IMG/VR virus record: IMGVR_UViG_3300026292_000015 | Coordinates: 1 to 35,052 of that record | Reading direction: 5' to 3' (one strand) | Length of the DNA stretch: 35,052 nucleotides | DNA from: a virus | Part shown: positions 1 through 7,695 of the stretch, in pieces | Layout: every line of letters begins with the position of its first letter | How positions within the stretch are numbered: position 1 is the first letter of the stretch | Program-made: the position numbers and the translations under genes | Notes under the pieces: model-generated | The model's database searches: none | The model's input: the letters and a program-made list of their open reading frames with translations, nothing else | Told to the model about the DNA's origin: nothing

Positions 1-4
1 GAGT

Positions 5-85
5 ATGATAATGCGGTATGTATTGTTCGTAGTATTATTTTCATTACTTACCTTGTCACTAATTGTTTTATTACTGCTGGCGTGA
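5..85 (+). CDS. Small hydrophobic membrane peptide
   Basis: A reading frame of 26 codons starts with ATG ATA ATG at the very edge of the window and ends with TGA at 83-85. Almost the whole product after the first residues is aliphatic or aromatic (Val, Leu, Phe, Ile), so it would be a single transmembrane helix with hardly any soluble part. It overlaps the next gene by 4 bases (GTGA), the arrangement seen between many genes here. Short one-helix peptides are common in cyanophage genomes, but no family is recognised. The start could be the ATG at 5 or 11, or lie upstream of the window. Confidence 0.4.
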   Translation: MIMRYVLFVVLFSLLTLSLIVLLLLA

Positions 86-375
86 TACGCCATTGGAATC
101 CTATGGGAATTGATACACAAGGAATGAGTGGACCTACTGATCCCAATTACAAAGGACCAGTCACACAACAAGAGTACAAACCTGCTACCATCAAACCTCG
201 AAGACTCTTCACCCCATCCTATGCAAGGGAGATGAAGATTCTAATCAATGAGGTACTGGATGAACGTGAAGGTAGGATGGATTATCAGACTTACTTTGAC
301 ACTGAACCCTTCAAGCACAGTGTAGAAGAGGAGGAGCCACCTTACAAAGGTTATCAATCTGACCTAGTGGGTTGA
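82..375 (+). CDS. Hypothetical protein, 97 aa
   Basis: This frame opens with GTG at 82, overlapping the stop of the small membrane peptide (GTGA); an internal ATG at codon 8 is an alternative start. The product is soluble, rich in Pro, Tyr and charged residues, with a helix-like stretch around residues 50-65 and an acidic cluster of four Glu near residue 83. No family is recognised. Codon use and dense packing with its neighbours support a real gene, probably early or middle expressed with the purine genes. Confidence 0.55.
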   Translation: MIRHWNPMGIDTQGMSGPTDPNYKGPVTQQEYKPATIKPRRLFTPSYAREMKILINEVLDEREGRMDYQTYFDTEPFKHSVEEEEPPYKGYQSDLVG

Positions 376-381
376 CTCAAG

Positions 382-390
382 TGCTATACT
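382..390 (+). promoter_or_regulatory. Extended -10 promoter candidate
   Basis: TGcTATACT is an extended -10 element (TGn followed by TATACT) lying just after the stop codon of the preceding gene. Transcription would start near 397, about 17 bases before the ATG at 414. No good -35 lies 16-18 bases upstream, so the call rests on the extended -10 alone. It would drive the small membrane peptide and purN. Confidence 0.35.
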
Positions 391-413
391 GGTACAGTTA
401 ATCCAGCACACCA

Positions 414-503
414 ATGCATCTTATCTTACCTATCATTTGCATCGCTTTAATATGCACAGTGATAGTATATTCAGTAATCCATCGTTACGATCCCCATTCT
501 TAA
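414..503 (+). CDS. Small single-helix membrane peptide, 29 aa
   Basis: A 29-codon frame from ATG at 414 to TAA at 501-503 fills the gap between the preceding gene and purN. The product starts MHLILPIICIAL, continues as one uninterrupted hydrophobic helix of about 20 residues, and ends with a short polar tail (HRYDPHS). Its stop is one base from the purN start (TAAaATG), which suggests translational coupling. It lies directly behind an extended -10 element. The role is unknown; membrane insertion is inferred from composition only. Confidence 0.5.
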   Translation: MHLILPIICIALICTVIVYSVIHRYDPHS

Positions 504-504
504 A

Positions 505-1020
505 ATGAGATTAGGAGTAATGTGCTCTGGCAACGGGAGCAACTTCGAGAACATAGTACACTCTTGTCCAGACCACGAGGTTGTATTAATGGTATACAAC
601 AAGAAGAAGGCTAAGGCTAAGAAGAGAGCGGATAGATTAGACATCCCATCCTGTTATAGTAAGGATGAAGATGAGATCATCGCTCTCTTTAATGCTTACA
701 ACATTGACCTTATTGTAATGGCAGGGTGGATGAGAGTAGTCAGCAAGAAGTTTGTTGACGAATTCTCAGGGCGGTTAATTAATTTACACCCCTCCCTCCT
801 ACCAAAGTACAAAGGATTGCACGCTATAGAGCAAGCAATTCAAGCAGGTGAATCAGAGACAGGATGTACAGTACACTTTGTCACTGAAGAGCTAGATAGT
901 GGTGCTGTTATCAAACAGCAGGTGGTCCCCATTCTTCCTGATGATAATGTTGATTCAGTTCAACGAGCAATTCAACAGGCAGAACATTATCTTTTACCCC
1001 TTGTGATCAATGCTTTCTAG
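505..1020 (+). CDS. purN: Phosphoribosylglycinamide formyltransferase (PurN)
   Basis: PurN transfers a formyl group from 10-formyl-tetrahydrofolate to GAR to give formyl-GAR, the third step of purine synthesis. The sequence shows the substrate-binding loop CSGNGSNF near residues 7-14, the catalytic segment INLHPSLLPKYKG with N93 and H95, and the later GCTVHF...ELDSG segment with D131. These match the Asn, His, Asp triad known for the E. coli enzyme. At 171 residues it is shorter than typical bacterial PurN (about 210), as phage versions often are, but all catalytic blocks are present. With purC downstream it would raise purine supply during infection, a theme known from T4-like cyanophages. 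The ATG at 505 follows the stop of the small membrane peptide by one base. Confidence 0.95.
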   Translation: MRLGVMCSGNGSNFENIVHSCPDHEVVLMVYNKKKAKAKKRADRLDIPSCYSKDEDEIIALFNAYNIDLIVMAGWMRVVSKKFVDEFSGRLINLHPSLLPKYKGLHAIEQAIQAGESETGCTVHFVTEELDSGAVIKQQVVPILPDDNVDSVQRAIQQAEHYLLPLVINAF

Positions 1021-1057
1021 TAGTTACAGATTAAAATTGACAGACATTTGCTGTAGG

Positions 1058-1189
1058 ATGATGACTACAGGAGGTGTACCAGTCACATTAACTGAGAGAA
1101 TTTGGATGAACAAATTATGTGACCACAATTCATCTGCAAAATCTCTCGTCGAATCTTTATTATGTCCTTACAAGTATGAACCTAGTTAA
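1058..1189 (+). CDS. Possible small ORF overlapping the purC start
   Basis: A 43-codon frame begins at a double ATG (1058, 1061), runs through the purN-purC gap and ends with TAA at 1187-1189, inside the first codons of purC. The product begins MMTTGGVPVTLTERIWMNKL; it is soluble and contains two Cys. An AGGAGG at 1069-1074 lies inside it, not before its start, so there is no clear ribosome site for it. It could instead be leader DNA for purC. No family is recognised. It is listed because it is open and otherwise fills a gap of about 150 bases. Confidence 0.25.
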   Translation: MMTTGGVPVTLTERIWMNKLCDHNSSAKSLVESLLCPYKYEPS

Positions 1190-1871
1190 TGAAGGCAAAG
1201 TAAAATCAGTTTACGATGTCGATGGTGATCCTGAAAGAGTGCTCATCAAATTCCACGACAAAGTTACTGCTGGCAATGGTAGAATGGTAGAGTTCCCTGA
1301 AGAGAAGGGTGCTACCTGTGCATTAATTTCTGCATTGCTTTTTGAGAAGCTAGAGAAGGCGGGTCTCCGTACTCACTTCATCGATCTTCCATCACTAGAT
1401 ACTATGCTGTGCCGCAAGTTGACAATTATTCCACTTGAGGTTATAGTAAGGAACGTTGCAGCAGGATCTATTGTTAAGAATACTACTTTAACAGAGGGTA
1501 CTCTTATACAACCTCCTATTGCTGAGTTCTTCTTAAAGGATGATAGTAAGAATGATCCTTTACTTACACCTGACCGTGTGAGGTTGATGGGATACGATCC
1601 ATACCCACTTATACATAGTGCACTGGATATTAATCATCAACTACAAGCACTCTTTACATTATGTGGGATTGATCTAGTTGACTTTAAACTAGAATTTGGT
1701 TATGATGCACACGGCAATCTCTATCTCGCAGACGAATTATCACCAGATAATATGCGTCTCTGGAAAAAAGATACGAAAGAACGTTTCGACAAGGATCTTT
1801 TCCGTAAGGATGAAGGAAACATAGTCGAAGCATACAAAAAGATACTGATGCAATTGCGTCAGTTCGCTTAA
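1176..1871 (+). CDS. purC: SAICAR synthetase (PurC)
   Basis: PurC joins aspartate to CAIR using ATP to make SAICAR in purine synthesis. Family blocks are clear: the N-terminal NEGKVKSVYD strand that starts the ATP site, the DKVTAGNG segment, the IPLEVIVRNVAAGS signature, and LADELSPDNMRLW toward the end, which corresponds to the DExSPDxxR motif. The frame is open from a GTG at 1119, giving 250 residues, but family members begin close to the EGKxK motif, so the ATG at 1176 (231 residues) is preferred. No strong Shine-Dalgarno stands before either start. With purN this is a two-gene purine module. Enzyme identity is very secure; the start is less so. Confidence 0.94.
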   Translation: MNLVNEGKVKSVYDVDGDPERVLIKFHDKVTAGNGRMVEFPEEKGATCALISALLFEKLEKAGLRTHFIDLPSLDTMLCRKLTIIPLEVIVRNVAAGSIVKNTTLTEGTLIQPPIAEFFLKDDSKNDPLLTPDRVRLMGYDPYPLIHSALDINHQLQALFTLCGIDLVDFKLEFGYDAHGNLYLADELSPDNMRLWKKDTKERFDKDLFRKDEGNIVEAYKKILMQLRQFA

Positions 1872-1925
1872 CTCTCACCCCAACCACCTACGGACGGGGC
1901 TTTACGCACTATCGCACCGAGAACT

Positions 1926-2963
1926 ATGAACAATGTACAAAGACCAGACGGGACACCCGTCGATTTTCGTGATGTTAAGGCTTGGGGAGTCATAGACTCC
2001 TACTGGATGCCTTACCAAGACTTCGCTGAACTACCTGAGGTATTCTGCCAGAGAAATACAGAAGCCAGGTTGAGTAAAGCAAGAAAACATTTAGCAGTGC
2101 TTCTGCCTGAGCATTGCATCGTCTTCGTAGCAAAGCTAACACAAGATGATGAGCTACAAGGGCAACGGTTTAGAGCAGGGTACCGTTGGAGGATAGACTC
2201 TAACACTCGTGCTTTAAACTGGTCTACTGCAGGATCAGATGTAATACCAAAGGATCTATTCGTGATCGAACTATCGTTCGCAGAGATAGATCGGATACAG
2301 TTCTCATATAATACCTTTGACTCAATGGATTCCGTAGAGAGGAACCAAGAAAAACTCTACGGTATACTACAGGGTCCATTCAAATTCACACCAGATTCTC
2401 CTAAGATCATCAAGGGACAGATTCTTTCTGCCTTGAATAAAGCTTGTTGCTTTATGTTCCCTGATCAGTGGAACCAACTTTCACCAAAACCTAATGAGTT
2501 ACCTGGACAGGTTGGTGCATTCATTGATGAGATTAGAGTCCTTGATGAGGTTCTAACTGATGCAAAAGCTTGGGATCAAGCACTTGTTTGTGCTGCATTG
2601 ATGGCACTTAGAAGGTGGGGTGAGAACGAAAGACTAATACAAGGTCTTACCTTAATCAATGACGGTTATATGAATACCGCACTGACATATAAGGGTAAGA
2701 AGAAGGCTAAGATCTGGGATGGTATCACTAAGATCAACGATGAGTGGATCAATGGTCTTAAGTTCCCTGATAAGACAACCAACTGGTTCAAGGAAGGTGG
2801 TATGAATAACACCGTATCATTTGCTTTGTATTGGTTAGAGAAGTGGATGAAAGATGAAACAGGAGAGAACACTCCTAAGGAATACAAAGAGGTTGCTCCC
2901 AACTGGAGGAAGAAGGGAGCAGTTGATGGATTGGTAGTTAGAGATGTTACTGCCCTCGTCTAA
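1926..2963 (+). CDS. ParB/sulfiredoxin-like domain protein, 345 aa
   Basis: The first 150 residues look like a phage member of the ParB N-terminal (ParB/Srx) fold. CQRNTEARLSKARKHLAVL (residues 41-59) resembles the helix that precedes the ligand loop. YRWRIDSNTRALNW (86-99) has the form of the xxIDGxhRxxAw motif with Ser in place of Gly. A segment with Ile-Pro and an FSYNTFDS stretch follow. Residues 160-345 are mostly helical, with a KGKKKAK patch, and are not recognised. ParB-fold proteins bind or hydrolyse nucleotides and some nick DNA; no activity can be assigned here. It is a single gene between the purine module and a large structural gene. The fold is an inference from motif shape. Confidence 0.6.
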   Translation: MNNVQRPDGTPVDFRDVKAWGVIDSYWMPYQDFAELPEVFCQRNTEARLSKARKHLAVLLPEHCIVFVAKLTQDDELQGQRFRAGYRWRIDSNTRALNWSTAGSDVIPKDLFVIELSFAEIDRIQFSYNTFDSMDSVERNQEKLYGILQGPFKFTPDSPKIIKGQILSALNKACCFMFPDQWNQLSPKPNELPGQVGAFIDEIRVLDEVLTDAKAWDQALVCAALMALRRWGENERLIQGLTLINDGYMNTALTYKGKKKAKIWDGITKINDEWINGLKFPDKTTNWFKEGGMNNTVSFALYWLEKWMKDETGENTPKEYKEVAPNWRKKGAVDGLVVRDVTALV

Positions 2964-2966
2964 ATA
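2959..2966 (+). promoter_or_regulatory. Variant late promoter
   Basis: TCTAAATA differs from the T4 late consensus TATAAATA by one base and lies 15 bases before the ATG of the 1069-residue structural gene, overlapping the preceding stop codon. The same octamer recurs at 7647-7654. Confidence 0.35.
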
Positions 2967-2981
2967 AAAGAAAGATCTTTT

Positions 2982-5900
2982 ATGTCAGGCGGACACGATA
3001 ACGGTTGGTTCCAGCAGAACTGTGACCCTTCTCCAGATACCACGACTACCGTAACAACGGTACCGTCTGGAGGGGGTCCAGTTAACACTGATGCTGCAGG
3101 AAATCCTGCACCTAGAACTGCTACACAAGTAATAGAAAACCTAGTTGGTCAGTGCTACCCTTCGCAAGCACCTCAGACCATAAGAAATTTTATACCTGAT
3201 GATGACAAGAGAACAGATACAGATCCACTTGAGTGGGACTTAGGATTTTTATACGATTCACTAATTGATTTGGGTATACCTGTAACAGGTTTACCATCTA
3301 AGGTTAAGGTAACATTCCCTGATGGTAAGGATGAAACGTCAGGTAAGGTATGTCTTAATGATCCTGATGATCCTAATTCAGAAGTAAATTGTGATGGAAA
3401 CTATGAGTACGAAGCGTGTATAAAAGAACATCTTAATTGTATATTCAAACCTTATGCTGGTGGTGCGTGGAAGCCACCCCAAGCAGACTGTGATACGTTC
3501 GTAGCTGAAGGTCAGTTTGGTATTACTAATAAGGTATGTGTTAGGAACTGTGTACACCCTAGAGTTCCCATATATCAGCACGAGAAGAACGATAATTCAA
3601 ACCACACATACACAATGACATCTGATACTCCTTCGGGGTACAGTAATACTAAGGTAGCTTGGTATGGTCACCAAGGAGAGACAGATAAAGCTATACCTGT
3701 GTATGTTTCATACTCATCGACAAACATTGATACAATGTTGACCACCGATCCAGCAGGTGAGAAGAGTACAATGGATGCTGCTGGTATGGGTGCCAGAGAT
3801 ACAGTAATGTTCTATGCTTATCGTGATCCTACCGAGATCATTGGTGCATTAGGTGAAGGTGAGCAGGGTACTCCATTGTACAGATACTATAACCCTATCA
3901 CTTTAGATCACAGGTATACTGTTACTCCTATTGGTGGTGCACCTATCAATCCTAACCTTGATAAAGGATACTATGATTTAACAGAGCAAGTTGATGCTGA
4001 TCTATTGATAGAATTCAACTGTGCTAGAGGTTCTGCAGGATATAAGAATACATTTGGATACTATCTGACCAGTGGGGCTGATATGGATCCTACTTTTGGT
4101 GAGATATTATTGTCTAATGCTACTGATGCTACAGGTTATAGATCATTTACTATACCTGCTGCTACTCTCAACCAGTATGCACCTTGTCGCTTAGGGTTTG
4201 TGTTGATCCCTAATGGATACCAAGTCAATGGTTCATCTGCTGTTGCAATCGGTACTGATTTAGCATTCACTACACTCAACACAGGGTGGACTACCATAGG
4301 ACTTGGCAGTTCCCAGTCAAATTATTCCCTGTTTTCAGAGTCGAGATTAAACCCCATAGTAAATGGTAGACACAAGAGAACTACTCGCTGGACATCACGT
4401 TGGTGGCAGTGGTGGGAAGATCTAGTAGATGGTGATGATGACTATGATGATGTTAAAATATCATATCGTTTGAACTATGCTGGTAGTAACTGGTACTATG
4501 AAGGTATACAGTGTCACGTCTTTAAAGAACTCGTTGAGCCAGAGTATATGGAACTCCGAGGTACAAATGATTGTGAAGATAGTTGGTTCACTCCAAGAGG
4601 ATTTACTGATGCAGCTCTTACTCGTCACGAGTGTGGACGTTTAGAAGAAGGAGAGTTTGGTTGTTCTAAATGTACTGGTGATTATTCTTTCAAGAGAAAT
4701 GCTACTCAAACTGTTACTGCTGTTAGATCAGGTACTGTATCTCTTAGATCACACGGTGGTATGACTGGAGGGTTTGGTGACTGTACTGTATTCACCTATG
4801 AACTATTAAAGAATGGTACACAGATACATATAGATTCTCCTGCTGTTCAAGAGTGGAAGAGTATAGGTGAGAAACTACACGAGTTTACTATTGCTAAGGG
4901 TGATGATATTACATTTAGAATTGTTAGTATAGATCAAGGACATTACAATGGATCAGTAACACCAGCTTTCTCTCTAAGAGATGAAGGTAGTGGTGCTATC
5001 TTCTGTCAATGGGGTGTACAACTTACAACTATTGCTCAGAATTATTCTGCTGCACAACAAGGACAGCCTGTAGGGTCTACAGGACCCTGTGGTATCGTTG
5101 GTTCCTTTAGTCTATATGATTTAACTGATGCGTCTAACACCACCTCTGCGTGGAGTACAGGTGGCGGTCTGACTAATAATATACTGACTGTTAATAGTAT
5201 ACCAGGTGCATTTGGTGATGATAATGATGTTGATGATGATACTTCAGGTGTAATGGTACGTGAGATAAAGAATGGTTTATCAGTTTCTATACAGTATGAA
5301 GTTAATCCAGGACTGGTACAGTATAAAGTCCTTGGTGTCGTTGACCACGGGGAAGGAGGATATCGTACGGGACAACTCTTAAGGTACTATGTTGGTACAA
5401 ATAAAGATACTGGTGAGAAGTTCTGGCAAGGTCTTCGTATTGATACTATTGATGGTACCAATTGTCCTACTACAGGTATTGTACAGTCACTATCCTTCCA
5501 GAGTATACTAGAAGACAATGAACTCAATCAGTATGGGTTACCACCTGCTAAAACATTGATGGTTGCTCAAGGTATACAATCATCCACTTACTATGATTCA
5601 CATCTCAGTACACTAGCAGAACATTTATTTACTATTGATCTAAAGGACACTGCTGATTCTGTTGAGTCATTACGTGGTGAACCTTGTACGTTGGTACAAT
5701 ATTGGCAGAGGAAGACTGCTGCTGGTGAACCAGTTAACTTCTATCACGATGTTAGATTGCCTAAGGGGTTGTATTCTATGAACTTTGTTGCTAGATTTAG
5801 AGCACAGTTGGTTTACAAACCTGAATTAACTAACACACCTGGCGTTCCAGAGAGTAGAGTAGGGTACACATTCAGTTGGTACTTGGATAGTATTATTGAT

Positions 5901-6191
5901 TATGGTATAGGGTATGAGGATGGACAGGAATATGCCTTCGTGTTCCCAGACCCACAAGCAGGTGACTCTGACGGTACTATGATTGAAACTCCGTACTTCC
6001 CTAACAACCATTTACTCCCCTCTAAGATCAGAATTAAGAACGCAGAGACTGGTTACGTCACACGTACTGCTAAGTGGGGTATCTACGAGCAGTCGCACAA
6101 CAAAAACTCTACTATATGGTATAGTAATATGAGTAAGGGCAAGACTGATCAGTTTAAAACTTACAACATTATTATTGATGACGCACAATGA
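2982..6191 (+). CDS. Large putative virion/tail fibre protein, 1069 aa
   Basis: This is a long, Gly/Thr/Tyr/Asp-rich protein with the composition of phage fibre or adhesin proteins. Two segments resemble the DUF5648 repeat: PIYQHEKNDNSNHTYTMTS near residue 197 and PLYRYYNPITLDHRYTVTP near residue 298, each followed by a Gly/Tyr-rich strand. Between residues 120 and 195 there are many Cys in pairs. A segment around 570-640 (TVTAVRSGTVSLRSHGGMTGG) has the alternating pattern of a beta-sandwich, possibly sugar-binding. No signal peptide is visible. A virion role is inferred from size, composition and a late-like promoter just upstream; host-receptor contact is possible but unproven. The ATG at 2982 is the first in frame, and the stop overlaps the next gene by ATGA. 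Confidence 0.6.
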   Translation: MSGGHDNGWFQQNCDPSPDTTTTVTTVPSGGGPVNTDAAGNPAPRTATQVIENLVGQCYPSQAPQTIRNFIPDDDKRTDTDPLEWDLGFLYDSLIDLGIPVTGLPSKVKVTFPDGKDETSGKVCLNDPDDPNSEVNCDGNYEYEACIKEHLNCIFKPYAGGAWKPPQADCDTFVAEGQFGITNKVCVRNCVHPRVPIYQHEKNDNSNHTYTMTSDTPSGYSNTKVAWYGHQGETDKAIPVYVSYSSTNIDTMLTTDPAGEKSTMDAAGMGARDTVMFYAYRDPTEIIGALGEGEQGTPLYRYYNPITLDHRYTVTPIGGAPINPNLDKGYYDLTEQVDADLLIEFNCARGSAGYKNTFGYYLTSGADMDPTFGEILLSNATDATGYRSFTIPAATLNQYAPCRLGFVLIPNGYQVNGSSAVAIGTDLAFTTLNTGWTTIGLGSSQSNYSLFSESRLNPIVNGRHKRTTRWTSRWWQWWEDLVDGDDDYDDVKISYRLNYAGSNWYYEGIQCHVFKELVEPEYMELRGTNDCEDSWFTPRGFTDAALTRHECGRLEEGEFGCSKCTGDYSFKRNATQTVTAVRSGTVSLRSHGGMTGGFGDCTVFTYELLKNGTQIHIDSPAVQEWKSIGEKLHEFTIAKGDDITFRIVSIDQGHYNGSVTPAFSLRDEGSGAIFCQWGVQLTTIAQNYSAAQQGQPVGSTGPCGIVGSFSLYDLTDASNTTSAWSTGGGLTNNILTVNSIPGAFGDDNDVDDDTSGVMVREIKNGLSVSIQYEVNPGLVQYKVLGVVDHGEGGYRTGQLLRYYVGTNKDTGEKFWQGLRIDTIDGTNCPTTGIVQSLSFQSILEDNELNQYGLPPAKTLMVAQGIQSSTYYDSHLSTLAEHLFTIDLKDTADSVESLRGEPCTLVQYWQRKTAAGEPVNFYHDVRLPKGLYSMNFVARFRAQLVYKPELTNTPGVPESRVGYTFSWYLDSIIDYGIGYEDGQEYAFVFPDPQAGDSDGTMIETPYFPNNHLLPSKIRIKNAETGYVTRTAKWGIYEQSHNKNSTIWYSNMSKGKTDQFKTYNIIIDDAQ

Positions 6192-6469
6192 CAGGACAAC
6201 GTGAAGCATTTTGGGATCGTCGCTTGGCAAAATCCCAAAGAGAACTCAAAAAGATTGCAAACATCCTCAAAAAACACGAGGATGATCCCGCTATGGTCAA
6301 GAAAAAGATTAAGAAAAACAAAAAGTATTTCAGAAGTGTACTCGGTGAGCTTGACCGCATCGACGGAACACTATATAATGTTAGTGAACAGACACACGAG
6401 GTAAATGTCAACCAAGGAACAGAAGCAAGCGGGTTGGACGATCCTGATGGAGAGTCTGCAGAAACCTGA
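6188..6469 (+). CDS. Hypothetical charged helical protein, 93 aa
   Basis: The gene starts inside the stop of the large structural gene (ATGA). The first 60 residues are rich in Lys, Arg and Glu with helix-forming spacing (KSQRELKKIANILKKHE and a following KKKIKKNKKYF), so a coiled coil or nucleic-acid contact is likely. The last 30 residues are acidic. No family is recognised. A strong sigma70-type promoter is embedded in its second half, and the next gene (6405) starts inside it in another frame. Confidence 0.6.
   Translation: MTGQREAFWDRRLAKSQRELKKIANILKKHEDDPAMVKKKIKKNKKYFRSVLGELDRIDGTLYNVSEQTHEVNVNQGTEASGLDDPDGESAET
6351..6379 (+). promoter_or_regulatory. Sigma70-type (early) promoter
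   Basis: TTGACC (6351-6356), a 17-base spacer and a perfect TATAAT (6374-6379) make a near-consensus host-type promoter inside the 93-residue gene. Transcription would start near 6386 and the next ATG is at 6405. It could serve the run of small metabolic genes from 6405 onward (oxygenase, glutaredoxin, thyX, phoH). Confidence 0.6.
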
Positions 6470-6584
6470 CAATAGACTCAGGAACTGTGCTCGCAACCAA
6501 GAATGTTATGATGAACTCTTACAGTACCGTGATGAGGTCGTATTATTCTGCCAAACTCGTTTAAAGGAGGTCCAAGATGATTAA
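6405..6584 (+). CDS. Hypothetical protein, 59 aa
   Basis: A 59-codon frame runs from ATG at 6405 to TAA at 6582-6584, overlapping the end of the 93-residue gene by 65 bases and the next start by 8 bases. The product (MSTKEQKQAGWTILMESL and onward) is a helical soluble protein with three Cys (in NCARNQEC and FCQ), and ends in charged residues. It fills what would otherwise be a gap of about 110 bases and contains the AAAGGAGG ribosome site for the following gene. It lies just behind a near-consensus promoter. No family is recognised. Confidence 0.65.
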   Translation: MSTKEQKQAGWTILMESLQKPDNRLRNCARNQECYDELLQYRDEVVLFCQTRLKEVQDD

Positions 6585-6807
6585 CTTAGATGAGAAGTTT
6601 CATAACTACTTGGAGAATGGTGGCAAAACCTTCAGAATAGATGGTGTTAATGAACCCTTAACAGGTTATGGATATAACTGTGATGGAAGTGACATCATAG
6701 GGTACTGGGTTAACACAACCAACTATAAATTATTCTATAATTTGAATGAACAATTTATCAAAATGGAATCGTTGAATGGAATTGTTTCCAATAAAAGTAC
6801 ATCCTAA
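6577..6807 (+). CDS. Hypothetical protein, 76 aa
   Basis: A strong Shine-Dalgarno (AAAGGAGG, 6563-6570) precedes the ATG at 6577, which settles the start. The product is a small soluble protein rich in Asn, Tyr and Gly, with a pattern of short beta strands (EKFHNYLENGGKTFRIDGV, then GYGYNCDGSDIIGYWV). No family is recognised. Its 3' end overlaps the start of the oxygenase gene by 32 bases, so the two are probably translated in tandem. Confidence 0.65.
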   Translation: MINLDEKFHNYLENGGKTFRIDGVNEPLTGYGYNCDGSDIIGYWVNTTNYKLFYNLNEQFIKMESLNGIVSNKSTS

Positions 6808-7396
6808 GGAGCACAAAGACAGTGAGATCGTTCAAGAGATTGATGATCTCATTTCTTTATTGAATGAGACCCAAGACTGGTCAAGCGTATCATATATGTC
6901 ACCCAATGCTATGCAGGAAACCATTCACGGTACGCATAGTAAGCAGCATCTTTTGCAGCTGTTTAAGAAGCATTTAATGCCCAAGCTAACGAGTTTTCTT
7001 GGGGAAGCGATAGAAGAATATCTTGAGTCAATCAAACAGCCAATACCAAACTCTGCGAGTGCATACATAGAACCGTTGAAGGGTGGCTGGGAAATCAGTC
7101 AGTCTTGGATAAATATTTGTCCTTCAGGGAAGAAATTTGAACGTCATACGCACGCAGGTCAAATAATATCTGGTGTGTATTACCACAAGACTCGACCTGA
7201 ACAGGGAGGAATTCTTTTTTATAACCCCAATCCATTTGCAAAGATGTGTCTCTGGGGAAGTGAGGAAGAGGGAATATACTTTGATCCTGTACCAGAATCT
7301 GTTATACTATTTCCGTCTTGGTTAGAGCACCAGACAGAACCTAACGGGACAGATGATCCTCGTTATTCCATTGCGTTTAATGTACACTTACCTTAA
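6776..7396 (+). CDS. Putative 2OG-Fe(II) oxygenase (TIGR02466-like), copy 1
   Basis: This protein belongs with the phage 2-oxoglutarate/Fe(II) oxygenases of the TIGR02466 / 2OG-FeII_Oxy_5 type. The metal-site pattern is visible: HTH at residues 124-126 in HTHAGQIISGVYYH, a distal H185 in LFPSWLEHQTEPN, and R196 in RYSIAFNVHL, the usual position for binding the 2-oxoglutarate carboxylate. The first motif is HxH instead of the common HxD. The N-terminus (LFPIKVHP) has the FP strand that opens this family. The substrate is unknown. Two more members lie in this window at 12934 and 29215. The ATG at 6776 gives the expected N-terminus. Confidence 0.82.
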   Translation: MELFPIKVHPKEHKDSEIVQEIDDLISLLNETQDWSSVSYMSPNAMQETIHGTHSKQHLLQLFKKHLMPKLTSFLGEAIEEYLESIKQPIPNSASAYIEPLKGGWEISQSWINICPSGKKFERHTHAGQIISGVYYHKTRPEQGGILFYNPNPFAKMCLWGSEEEGIYFDPVPESVILFPSWLEHQTEPNGTDDPRYSIAFNVHLP

Positions 7397-7402
7397 AGAT
7401 CT

Positions 7403-7651
7403 ATGGCAGCACCTAGAAACACAACCATCTATACGAAACCTGGTTGTCCTTTCTGTAGTAGGATTACAGAGTTATATAAGTTAAAAGGATGGCCGTACAA
7501 AGAGTACATCCTTGACAAGAATTTTACAAGAGAGCAATTCTATATGGAATTTGGACACGGTTCTACCTTCCCACAGTTAATAGTGGATGGGACGAACAGA
7601 GGTGGTTGTAATGAGACAATAAGTTACTTCAAGTCACAGCAACTTCTCTAA
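7403..7651 (+). CDS. grx: Glutaredoxin
   Basis: This is a classical small glutaredoxin of 82 residues. It shows a CPFC active site (C15, C18) in KPGCPFCSRI, the cis-proline loop TFPQLIV, and the glutathione-binding GGCNET motif near the C-terminus. T4-like phages use such proteins to reduce ribonucleotide reductase and other thiol enzymes. In this window it sits between an oxygenase and small membrane genes, in the block leading to thyX, which fits a role in deoxynucleotide supply. The CPFC sequence differs from the CPYC of standard glutaredoxins by Phe for Tyr. Which enzyme it serves is inferred. Confidence 0.92.
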   Translation: MAAPRNTTIYTKPGCPFCSRITELYKLKGWPYKEYILDKNFTREQFYMEFGHGSTFPQLIVDGTNRGGCNETISYFKSQQLL

Positions 7652-7654
7652 ATA
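7647..7654 (+). promoter_or_regulatory. Variant late promoter
   Basis: TCTAAATA overlaps the stop of the glutaredoxin gene and lies about 40 bases before the ATG at 7696. It differs from TATAAATA by one base and is identical to the octamer at 2959-2966. The stop codon TAA contributes to the match, so chance is possible. Confidence 0.3.
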
Positions 7655-7695
7655 GAAACAGAATTGAGGTTCCTTTTTGTTGTCAACTGTACTAT

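Noticed and set aside
1037-1065. TTGACA before purC as a sigma70 promoter
   Set aside because: The -35 is perfect but no acceptable -10 stands 16-18 bases downstream (TAGGAT is 11 away).
1872-1925. CCCC/GGGG repeat after purC as a terminator
   Set aside because: Only four pairs with a long loop and a broken T-tract; too weak to call.
5067-5083. CCTGTAG-ggt-CTACAGG hairpin as a terminator
   Set aside because: It is deep inside the 1069-residue gene and has no T-tract after it; overlapping AGGGTC/GACCCT pairing looks incidental.
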